Positions 56,001 through 64,000 of a DNA stretch of 64,000 nt are shown here, one piece after another; within the stretch, counting starts at the first letter, position 1; each line of letters starts with the position of its first letter. This DNA comes from Agapetus fuscipes (taxonomy: Eukaryota; Arthropoda; Insecta; Trichoptera; Glossosomatidae), in assembly GCA_951799405.1 (NCBI GenBank), contig OX637353.1:10602001-10666000 (forward strand), in the 5' to 3' direction. A model generated the notes under the pieces. That model saw only the letters and a program-made list of their open reading frames with translations, searched no databases and was not told the origin of the DNA. Position numbers and translations under genes: made by a program.

Positions 56001-59000
56001 AATCATTCAAAGATTATTTAAACGTGACTTCCTAAAAGTCCAGCTAAATCATCTGAAAGATGACCATGAAAATCATCTAGATAAAAAGAGAATGAAAAAT
56101 GGTAATTTTCTGGTGAAGACTTTGTACACTAACAATTTATGAAATGTTATAGCTGAAATTTTGTGGAACTCCATTAAAAAAAAAAAAAAACATGAAAACA
56201 AACACTGTTTAATTCTACTTATTTTCTTATTTGGTTAAAAACAAACAGTGAGCTTGACTGGTTTCGGCCTCTTGGCCATCTTTAGATAAAACGTCTTAAA
56301 ATAGTGTGAGGCTATATAAAGCAAAATTAAAGATGTGAGACAGACAAGATACACTGGTGAAAAACTGTTATGTAAAAAGTCTAAGCTTTAGACTCAAGGT
56401 TTAAAACTGGCATGGTGCTTTTGAAATGCTTCCCGTTTCCCCCTACTGCTGCCTTTATCGACCGACCATTTTACCGCTATCACCGAACAAGCGGGGGTCC
56501 AGATACTGAATTATCAATGTAAAAATTAACAATAATAAAATGAGATGCACTTTTCATTTCCAGACATAACCTAGAGAAGGGTAAAACGGTACAATACTAA
56601 CTCTCCAAATGTGGTAGGCAGAGGGGCATCCAATTGCATACGGTCCAACTGTTTGTCCTCTTGCACGTCTCTCTTGCTGGTGGGAGCCATCCAAGGCCGC
56701 AGGGCATCGTCGTACCATGACGGATCAGTCCTCAGGAGGCGGGTGGTTGTGTTCCAGTGGGGGACGTAGCGCCTGGTGACGTCTTTGGCGTATCCGGCTG
56801 AATCCCAGCATACTATGTAGGATACGGGGTGGGTGGAGCGTGCCTGTAAGAAGTTTAATTGTTTTTGAGTTTGTGCATAGGAAAGCATTATTTTTAATGA
56901 AAGTCTATGTGAGAGATCTTTATGAGGTAAGGTATCTCATTTCTAGGCTCATGCCAGGCAGGAGCTTATGACAGGACAGGCATAACCTGAGGCATTCGAC
57001 CGTCCATCGTCTAGTGGTTAACACCTCTGACTCGTAAATGGAAGGTTGTGGGTTCGAATCCTGTCGGAGCACAAAACATATACCATTTACATTTTCAAAT
57101 ATGCTTTATGCTGGGTGAAAAATTCATATACCTTTACCAAAGACCGGTCACTAAAGGTCCATCCAGCCTTACAGCAACTGGATCTTGCTTGAGAATTGGC
57201 GCTTTCTACAGCGATGACCTAGCTCGCAGAGGGCTTTTGAGGTAAGATACACACAAAAACAGCACTCGCCAAATAAATCATCCTACTATTATTATTATTA
57301 TGAGGCAGGAGTTGCCAAGTTTATGTTCATGTGAGGTTTGGTTAATTTTGTATGTCCACATGCGTCCACGTGCCTGCTCTTGGGTATGCATTAAATATGA
57401 GCCTTAACCCCTGGAGTGCCAGTGATTTTCTGGCATAGCAGTATTTCATGCGATTTTTGATCTTATTGCTGTGTAACTAACTAAAGAAAAATCGCATTTA
57501 GTACTATGAGCGCGGATTCACGTTCAGGCACTTGAGAGGTTAAATCTATCTTTGCAACTTACATTAAAGATCTACGATGAGCTATACACCTGAAACTTAC
57601 ATAGATCTCATGCACACAGTGAACTTGTCCCTTGATGACGTCCACAGAGATCCACTGCTCTTCTTCCTCCACGTACACCTCGCACCACACGTCCACACCC
57701 TTCCTCTTCCTCTTGCTGTCTTCCTCAGGTTCACTGTCCGTCGACAGCACCTTCCTGCTTTTCTTGGCACTCTTCTGCGAAGACGGCCTCTTTTTGACTT
57801 CAGGCTTGAAGTCGGCATCGCTGGAGTTGGATATTTTACGCTTCCTTTTGGTGCTTTTGCTTTCGGGAGATTCAATCTCTGGTGCGAGTTTATCTGAAAA
57901 CAAAACATTTGAACGATATTAGCGACACAATGGACACGGCAAAAATCTTAGACAAAAAAATTGTGATGCCACAAAGTCCAGTTGCTAGAGATAAGGCAAA
58001 ACAATAGTTTGTTGTTGGTTGCTAAGGCCGTAGTAACACAGACCTCTGCATTTGCTTCCATGTCTAATCTAAACAAAATAAACTAATATGTAACTGTAAC
58101 TCTGTCGCCATTCCGCTAGGGGTGGCCAGAGCCTCTGCAGAGTTGCCTCCATTTTTTCCTATCCTGACGTACCCCTTTCAATTCATTCATATCCATCACC
58201 TTTTTCATGCATTTTCTTCTTTTACACTCACTTTGTATATCCCATTCTTTCACAATCTCCTCAAGCTGATCACTCCATACTTTTCTTGGTCGTCCCTTCC
58301 CTCTTCTAGATATTTGATATCAGGCTGACCACCCATACTGTACAAAATTATTCACTTTGAAAATGTTGGCGAGAGTTGCAGCGCTTATGTTCATTTGAGA
58401 TTGAGTTTTTATGTTGCAAGTCCACATGCAGCATGCGTAAGTGCAAATTTATACGTGCTCGCTTATGGTAGTATGAATCTTAAATGTAACATATCTTTGC
58501 AACTTAGATTATAGAAGCAAACGTCACAGGTCTATGTGACTTCAGCTGGCTAAGAAAAAATCTAAGTCAGAACAGAGGTAAGTTCTGACCTTATTATTGG
58601 TTATGAACATAAGCTGGATACAAATAGGAAATATTTTTATTTACCCCGTATGGAGACCCGGCGAGATTGCGCTACACTCTTCACAAGTCTATTTTTTGCA
58701 AGTTCAACTATATCCCTAACAGCTTTACTGCAACTGGCACCTTCATTCGAAGGATCAGGATTTGATGCTTTCACATCTCTATGACTGACTCTTTTATTTG
58801 TACTCGTTGGAGTTTTATCAACAGATTTATTAGCATCAAAATATTTACTAGTGTTGGGAGAACTAGTGTTTTTTTGTGCACTCGACTTTGAGCTTGAAGC
58901 TTTACTTTGACTCTTTTTATTTTTATCTTCTTTCCCAACAGGCTTCTTATTTTTATCTTCTTGTCCAACAGGTTTCTTATTTCTATTTTCATTTTCAACA

Positions 59001-62000
59001 GCTTTCTGATTTTTATCTTCCTTTTCAAGCTCTTTCTTATTTCTACTAGACGATGAAATAGCATCTTGTTTTTCACTATCTTTTTTCTTTGCAGCAAGAG
59101 AAACTCTTTTTCTAGCTGCCGCGATACTAGTTTTTTGTTGCTTCTCACTTAAATCAGGAGTACCACACGATCTTGTGGTCATTGAAGAGCAACCACTCGA
59201 AACAGAGTTCCTCCTGGTGACTCTTTTAGGCACATCCATCTTATCTTTACTCTCTGATGCTGTTACCTTCTTAGCTGCAGATTTTCTTACAGCCTTTTCT
59301 TTAGCTGTATTTTCATTAAAATATTTACTTGATTCTTCTGCATCATTCACTTTTTTAGCATTTGAAGTCACAGTTTGTTTTTTCTCAGTTTTTATAATTG
59401 CTTCTTTATTCACAGATTGCTTTGCAACTCTTTTGCTTATACCATTTTCTTTTACTTGTTTTGTAACAGACGGAGAATCAGGTTTTTCAGCTACCGACTT
59501 TGTGTCCCTACTTGTTGATTGCTTTGTAGATTTATCACCGGAGGATAATCTGTAAAGTTTGTGTTTAGCGCCTGACGGAGACGAAACAATTTCATTTTTG
59601 ATTTCCACGACACGACTTGGTGTCGCACCTTCTCCGAATACAACTGTCGATTGATCAGACATATTCTTTGACCTTGACTGTGAATCAGGAGTGACAACTT
59701 CTTTTTTAACAGCAGGACTAGCATTCAAACGCTTGCTGACTTCTCGATGACTGACTCGTTTCCCGCTTTTCGGTGTTTCAATTATATCTTGAGTTATCTT
59801 ATCCCAATGAGACATACTGCTGGAAGAAGCAGCACCGGATTCCTTACTTGTAACTATTGGTGAAACAACTTTCCCAGCTGGTTTTTTTCTGGAACTTAAT
59901 CGCTTACTTTTCACTAAATCTCTATCATCAGCACCATCCAATTGCAGTATATTTGAAACACTTTTTGATTGTTTTTTCGATGCTGACACACTTTTGGAAG
60001 ACTTGGCTGTTCCAGACATGCTAGCCTTAAAATGCTCAGAAGTTTCCGCTTTTTCCTTATTTTTTTCAGATTTTTTTACCGACAACAGATCTGGCGGACG
60101 AAGAGCGACTAATTTAAACGAAAACACAACCCTACATTTAATTCCCAATGCGCGGAGCATGCTTACAAAGACGAAAACCATGTTTTTTTTGTTGGAGAAT
60201 TTTTTCTTGTTTATTTGCTGCAGGAGTTCTAAATTTAACAGTTGTTTACCAAATTTGAACTTGTTTTCATTTTTGTCTTCTTGTATATACATGGCTTCGC
60301 TGTACCATTTTGTTATTTGTTCGAGGTATTTGATGTTGACTCTGTCGCTAGGATAGCAATGCTCGGATGGCATTAAGGACAAAGCCGCTGCCATCACGGC
60401 TTCATTGTTCAAGGATTTATTGACATAGTTTCCGTGGCCGATCCAGCAGAGGATGTGGACTTTGTGCATGAATACTTGGTATTGCTTCTTGACCAAGTTG
60501 AGGCGCCGCTTCATTTTCATCTCGAGGTCTTCCGCTTTGCTTTTACGCTTTGGGCCACTTGATGGTAAATCAAGCACAAGCTGTAAACCTCCTTTGGGAA
60601 CAAGGGATTTAGCTTCTGAAAAAGTACATGCTTGGATTTAATATAAAAAACTAGTGAATACACAATCTTACAAATTCTATACCAAGGAATAAAATGAGTA
60701 TATTTTACACGTCACGAAAAGACATAGTGAAGTGTTTTTTTAGAAGAATGCTAAAGCCATTTAAAGCTGTAAAACCCAGTGCTGTTTTATTATGACGGAC
60801 AGGACACAAAATTTGCAAGGAAAGTCTCCTACAAACCATAATTCAGGGGATGATTGAGGGTATAAACGCCCAAGGATGAACAAATCAAGAGTTTCTATGG
60901 GATATATTGGCAGATGTGTTTTGTTCCTCTTACAAGAAGATCAAAAAATGGCCTTGGATAAGGAGAGATGGTGAAAAAACTCCAAAAAGCTTCCAAGGGC
61001 TGTCTGGACGATAACGACAATTTTTTAATTATTAAAAAATGATAACAAACTTTGTTTAGTTCTACTTTATTTATTTTTATTTAGTTACAAACAAAAATAA
61101 CGAGTTGTGACCGGTTGTGTTGTTGTTTTAAAGTTTCAAAATGTAATAGGATTTCGTTATTTCAAAATCAGGCACAAATCAACTTGAGAACTGCATTGAC
61201 AAAGTAACAAATCATGGAAAACTTAATTTTTTCTTGCTAAATCTAAAAAACAAATGAGATATAGGTCATGCTTACTTGCATACAAAAAATAATCTTATTG
61301 AAATGGTTTTTGGTTTGAAGAATGCTGTAAAATATTTTACTTAACATAGCACAATAAATTTAATGTCAAAAGGATTACCTTTGACTTCTTCCAGGTCTTC
61401 AATATCCGAGTCACTCATATCTCCGCTTTTCTTTGACACAGTTTTCTTTTTCTTCTCGGTTTTGGTTTCTTTTGCTTCTCCCATCGCAAGCAGGGAACCG
61501 ACATCAAAAGATTCTTGTTGCACCACAGACTTCCTTTTGGTGTATTCCTCACAACTGACCTTGGCATCTTCTAACTTTTTGGTGTGCAGTTGAAAGTGCT
61601 CAAAATTATATTTCTTCACTGCTGGCGATCCCGCTTTCACATCTGACTTTGGCTGTAAAATTATACAAATCAAAATAAAGTTACAAAAAATATACCATTC
61701 ATATTTTCAAATTTGCTCTTCACTGGCTTGAAAAAATCATAAACCTTTACCAATGACTTTACCAATCTTACTTAGCCGAATTATGTAAGTTTGACGAGAT
61801 TTTTGATAAGCGGTGCACTCTTCGCTTGGCGCAGAGTGATGCTATCAACAAGCTGAAAATGCCATCTCGACGGAGCAGAACGGGCTTAGGGGATAGGGCG
61901 TTCAGTTCGGCGGGACCGTTGTGCTGGAACCGGCTGCCTTTGAAGCTGAGGACGGAAACCAGCGAGGAGCGCTTCAGGAAGGAGCTGAAGACCACCATCT

Positions 62001-63925
62001 TCACAAGAAGAGAGTGAGCGGTGGGCGCCCTTGGGGTGGCTGGAGCCACTTAACGGCGCCCAAAAGAAGAAAAGTCATCCAAATATATATATATATATAA
62101 TGACCGGTCACCAAAGGTCCATCCAGCCTTACAGCAACTGAGTCTTGCTTGAGAATTTCCCCAGCGAAGAGCACATTTGGAAATATAAATGGTATATTTT
62201 TGTGCTCCGCCAGGATTCAAATCCACAACCTTCCATTTACGAGTCCGAAGTGTTGCCACTGGACTATGGACCGGTCCAAGAAATGCCAACAACACTCGGT
62301 GTACCTAGCGGTCACCCATCCAAGTAGCATCCGCACCCAATGTTGCTTAACTTCGGTGATCTGATGAGAACCAGTGCTTTCAACATGGTATAGTCGTTGA
62401 CGTCGTACTTGTATATGATTGTACTAGTTGTGTTCGATATTGTGTAAATATTTGCTCAAATATTCTAAATAAGAATACTCTAGCGTGGTCTCGCGTGTGC
62501 CAGAATAACTCATATGTACACCTATAAATAGAGACAACCAAAACGCTTTGCGGAAAGACTTGTATCAGAGCCGTTGAGCTGAACAGTTAAAAAGCCACTC
62601 GATATTTGAACCATCACATGTGAACAGAATCCACAAATAAATTAACCAAAGTTTTATTAAATTGAACCCGTAAAATATAACATTGTATATATGTAAAATG
62701 TAGACTTACCAGGTTACCGTCAGCCACATCTTCCATTTCATCATCACTGTCAGTTCCCGAGAGACGCTCCACAGCATCTGTCAGACTGGGTCGCGGCTGA
62801 GGACCATCAGGAGCTTCCGTTTTAGGCTCCAACAACTTGGTCGCTTGCTGCTGTATGAATGCTTTGGCATCGAGTGGCTCGTTGGACAAATTGGAGAGAC
62901 GACGGTCTTTTGTGTCATCTTCGCTGCCATCAGAATCTGAGAAAGATACACTAGTATAATGGAGCTGGAATATTCCAAATTTTCCTAAGCGAGGTGATGT
63001 CACAGGCTTAGGTGACTTGGATCATATTTGGTTAGCAACGAGGTGGGTTGTCAAAAAGCTTAAGTTCGGCAGAAGCACCAAGTCCCTGTTTCGAGCCACA
63101 GCATCCTAAGCCAAAATAGCCATGATGATCACCGATCTTCAATAGAAGTGGCACGAAAAGAAGAAGAGGTGGGTTGACATCAAATGTATTGATTACTTTT
63201 TTGTTACAACTCTTGAGTTACAAATTATTTATATCTTAACAACGGGCTAGCAACAATTACAAACAAATGGTATCATGGTATGCTAGGGAAAAGGCACACA
63301 AATATTTTGTTATAGGCTGCTCAGTAACCTGTGACGTCTTCCTACTAAATAAGTAAAAAAATTGACTACACACAAGAATTGATAAAGACAAAATTGTGAC
63401 ATCAAACGGCCTGGTTGCTAGGAAAAAAGCGAACAATTGTGACGCTATTGGTTGCTAAAGAATGTAGTCCCATACGAGTGTGGAGAAAAAAGTTCTGAAT
63501 TTAAATTTGTACCTACACATTGAGAAAAATACCTGCTTACCACTTTCTGAAAGATTCAAAAACGCAGGCAACTGTTTCTCCTGATCTGTCAGATCTTTGA
63601 CAGATATCAATACATCAGATAATTCTTCAGTTTCAGCTTTTGGCACACTCAAAGGATTGCTATTGGACACAGCTTGCTTGGACAATTGCTTTGTCAGGTT
63701 GGAGAAACACCTTGTAGTGTTTTTGTTCTTAGAAAAGGATTTGTTCCTGGTTTTTGGTGTTTCCTCTTTGAAGTCTTCACCAGAACTTTCGAAAGAATCA
63801 TCATCTTCCTCCTGTGGGATGGAAGCTTCGGATCCTGAATCATGAAAATCATCGTCTCCATCAGATTCATCGCTGTCTTTGTATTTTGGAGTTTGTTTTT
63901 GAGGCCTCTTCCGGGTTTTCGGCAT
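52857..63925 (-). CDS. XPC: XPC / Rad4-family DNA damage recognition protein (whole gene)
   Basis: Ten exons on the minus strand: 63541-63925, 62710-62936, 61379-61652, 58645-60615, 57601-57893, 56602-56843, 55681-55906, 54639-54807, 53652-53806, 52857-53069. They total 4,155 nt, about 1,384 residues, longer than human XPC (940) and nearer Drosophila. All junctions are GT-AG and phases agree. XPC finds helix-distorting lesions for global-genome nucleotide excision repair with RAD23 and centrin. Visible parts are an acidic N-terminus, a transglutaminase-like domain split by a ~480-residue Lys/Ser-rich linker, then BHD1-BHD3 ([49 protein letters not shown]) and a C-terminal centrin-binding helix [13 protein letters not shown] that keeps the W-x2-L-x3-L spacing. 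The second BHD3 aromatic, Phe in human (GFDFH), is Tyr here. Confidence 0.95.
53249..53518 (+). mobile_element. R240 repeat, copy in the last XPC intron
   Basis: Has the LINE-side extension AAAAAATGTAATTTGTTG, then full R240. It lies antisense to XPC between exons 9 and 10. Confidence 0.82.
53652..53806 (-). CDS. XPC: XPC exon 9: BHD3 core
   Basis: Codes [40 protein letters not shown] and [11 protein letters not shown]. The FDY position corresponds to the two human Phe residues that bind flipped bases. Acceptor TTTCCAG, donor ACG|GTGAGT. Confidence 0.92.
54639..54807 (-). CDS. XPC: XPC exon 8: BHD2 to BHD3
   Basis: Codes [40 protein letters not shown] and GTVHLQ. PR-N-x-(F/Y)-GNV is the hallmark of BHD3. 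The acceptor is TTTTCAG and the donor is AAT|GTAAGC in phase 1. Confidence 0.92.
55126..55190 (+). repeat. 17-bp minisatellite in an XPC intron
   Basis: Four units of ATTCTGCAGTCACACAC. It lies directly before a truncated R240 copy. There are no spacers, so this is not a CRISPR array. Confidence 0.9.
55212..55436 (+). mobile_element. R240 repeat, 5'-truncated copy in an XPC intron
   Basis: Begins at GCCAGCCATACTGTAAAAA inside R240 and ends with TAGATTATAGATTAAT. It follows a small minisatellite. Confidence 0.8.
55681..55906 (-). CDS. XPC: XPC exon 7: BHD1 and start of BHD2
   Basis: [20 protein letters not shown] is nearly identical to human [23 protein letters not shown] follows. The acceptor is TTTCAG and the donor is AGG|GTAAAT in phase 0. 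Confidence 0.94.
55907..56601 (-). other. XPC intron 6 with a repeat relic
   Basis: 56180-56300 contains a TGTTTAATTCTACTTATTT-like stretch shared with 61045-61075, and on the minus strand GGCCAAGAGGCCGAAAC, a hammerhead-like remnant. Nothing else is assigned. Confidence 0.4.
56602..56843 (-). CDS. XPC: XPC exon 6: end of transglutaminase-like domain to BHD1
   Basis: Codes [26 protein letters not shown], then [10 protein letters not shown] and LPTTFGE, in the order seen in Rad4/XPC. The acceptor is CTTACAG and the donor is GAGA|GTTAGT in phase 2. Confidence 0.92.
56997..57297 (+). mobile_element. SINE-A, full length, in an XPC intron
   Basis: Best complete copy: head CGTCCATCGTCTAGTGGTTA, intact B box GGGTTCGAATCC, the full body, the CTCGCCAAATAAATCATCC end and an (ATT)n tail. 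Confidence 0.82.
57298..57570 (+). mobile_element. R240 fragment split by a piggyBac-like MITE
   Basis: R240 sequence runs 57300-57407 and resumes at 57540 with ATCTATCTTTGCAACTT. It directly follows the ATT tail of a SINE-A copy, in an XPC intron. Confidence 0.75.
57408..57539. mobile_element. piggyBac-like MITE with TTAA duplications
   Basis: 132 bp flanked by TTAA at 57404-57407 and 57540-57543. The ends CCCCTGGAGTGCC and GGCACTTGAGAGG are inverted with 10 of 13 matching. It interrupts R240 at its conserved CTTAAAT site. Confidence 0.75.
57601..57893 (-). CDS. XPC: XPC exon 5: second part of transglutaminase-like domain
   Basis: After a basic stretch ([13 protein letters not shown]) comes [20 protein letters not shown] and HCVHEIY, the conserved W-x-E-V...W-x-x-V-D core. 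In this family the fold is retained without transglutaminase activity. The acceptor is TTTTCAG and the donor is TAT|GTAAGT. Confidence 0.92.
58085..58315 (-). mobile_element. LINE family 2 C-terminal relic and tail
   Basis: On the minus strand it resembles the 12328-12760 and 18141-18771 relics: an [12 protein letters not shown] coding remnant, then GGAGGCAACTCTGCAGAGG and GGCCACCCCTAGCGGAATGG, ending in tandem GTAACT-like units. R240 adjoins it on the upstream side. Confidence 0.65.
58316..58515 (+). mobile_element. R240 repeat, truncated copy in an XPC intron
   Basis: Begins ATATCAGGCTGACCACCC and ends GCAACTTAGATTATAGA, with an internal deletion of the CACCCCTGTTTCAGG segment. Confidence 0.75.
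58645..60615 (-). CDS. XPC: XPC exon 4: first part of transglutaminase-like domain and long linker
   Basis: 1,971 nt, phase 1 in and out. The first ~150 residues match the start of the XPC transglutaminase-like domain ([39 protein letters not shown]). The next ~500 are Lys/Ser-rich and probably disordered. They contain short internal repeats: KRVSHREV and [16 protein letters not shown] and TSKYFDAN, and a run of KNKKPVG units. The donor is CGGG|GTAAAT. Confidence 0.92.
61379..61652 (-). CDS. XPC: XPC exon 3: N-terminal region, Lys-rich end
   Basis: Acceptor TTTTACAG, phase 0 in. It codes [20 protein letters not shown], then EESFDVG-like sequence ([18 protein letters not shown]) and a Lys-rich patch before [14 protein letters not shown], leaving at AAAG|GTAATC in phase 1. 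Confidence 0.85.
61680..62158 (+). mobile_element. SINE-A body split by a LINE tail
   Basis: SINE-A body at 61685-61757 and 62099-62158 (GACCGGTCACCAAAGGTCC, CAAC and GTCTTGCTTGAGAA). The LINE tail lies between. The head is lost or mutated. Confidence 0.72.
61758..62098 (+). mobile_element. CR1/L2-type LINE tail inserted in SINE-A
   Basis: Encodes [20 protein letters not shown] and [14 protein letters not shown] with a stop at about 62017, then a GC-rich 3'UTR and an AT dinucleotide tail. SINE-A sequence is broken by it, with AATGAC on both sides (61752-61757 and 62099-62104). Confidence 0.78.
62159..62280 (-). mobile_element. SINE-A head following a 5S-like unit
   Basis: Minus strand: GGACCGGTCCATAGTCCAGTG, B-box-like GGATTTGAATCCTGG, then GAGCACAAAAATATACC, truncated at 62159. 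It is directly preceded on the same strand by a 5S rRNA-like sequence. Confidence 0.75.
62284..62404 (-). mobile_element. 5S rRNA-like sequence (pseudogene or SINE3-type head)
   Basis: Minus-strand sequence follows animal 5S rRNA end to end: CAACGACTATACCATG, GATCACCGAAGTTAAGCAAC, TACTTGGATGGGTGACCG (internal control C-box region) and GTGTTGTTGGC. Several substitutions (for example GAAAGCACTGGTTCTCATCA in place of the usual arm) argue against a functional gene. A tRNA-type SINE head follows after ~6 bp. Confidence 0.8.
62710..62936 (-). CDS. XPC: XPC exon 2: acidic, Ser-rich region
   Basis: Acceptor TTCTCAG, entering in phase 1 (G|AT). It codes [14 protein letters not shown] and later [18 protein letters not shown], with the donor CTG|GTAAGT in phase 0. 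A weaker GTAACC nine bases earlier was not preferred. Confidence 0.85.
63541..63925 (-). CDS. XPC: XPC exon 1: acidic N-terminus
   Basis: ATG at 63925. The exon opens [20 protein letters not shown], followed by an Asp/Glu/Ser-rich disordered stretch, and ends LNLSES at AGTG|GTAAGC in phase 1. Only 75 bp of upstream sequence is in the window, so the promoter is mostly outside it. Confidence 0.88.
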
Positions 63926-64000
63926 GATTACACCGAACTTGCTTTACGATCGTTTACGATGTAAATAAAAGATGGCAATCAAAACATTTATTATAATCCA

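Overview
The window reads as insect nuclear DNA: AT-rich, with spliced genes using GT-AG introns, intronic and intergenic LINE, SINE and MITE debris, and a selenoprotein F homologue in which Cys replaces selenocysteine. The order of insect cannot be fixed from the sequence alone. Clade names for the retroelements are approximate, because no database search was possible.

Region 1 (1 to about 33,900) has no convincing host gene. It is a graveyard of mobile elements. It holds many copies of a ~240-bp repeat, called R240 here, which is also the 3' end of a LINE. It also holds several degenerate reverse transcriptases, tRNA-derived SINEs (SINE-A, SINE-B and an A-B composite), two hAT-type elements with perfect 8-bp target-site duplications, a small terminal-inverted-repeat MITE family and several long foldback palindromes.

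Region 2 (about 33,900 to 49,000, + strand) is a muscle LIM protein gene of the Mlp84B type with five LIM domains. Its coding exons join in perfect phase to about 488 residues, close to the ~495 of the Drosophila protein. The second LIM domain is covered by two duplicated exon pairs (4a/4b and 5a/5b). Their reading phases allow only one member of each pair per mRNA. Intron 1 carries a ~62-bp tandem array copied from the exon 1 splice boundary. Intron 9 hosts an antisense, intronless gene for the 15-kDa selenoprotein (SELENOF) with a Cys-Thr-Cys motif.

Region 3 (about 47,700 to 52,850) is intergenic. It carries a 5'-truncated Jockey/CR1-type LINE with an open reverse transcriptase frame of 413 codons.

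Region 4 (52,857 to 63,925, - strand) is a complete ten-exon XPC (xeroderma pigmentosum group C, Rad4 family) DNA-repair gene, about 1,384 residues. Mlp84B and XPC are convergent. XPC introns contain further R240 copies, SINEs, a piggyBac-like MITE with TTAA duplications, a 5S rRNA-like unit fused to a tRNA-type SINE head, and a LINE tail inserted in a SINE. The three host genes show no functional link; Mlp84B acts in the sarcomere, SELENOF in ER glycoprotein folding and XPC in nuclear nucleotide excision repair.
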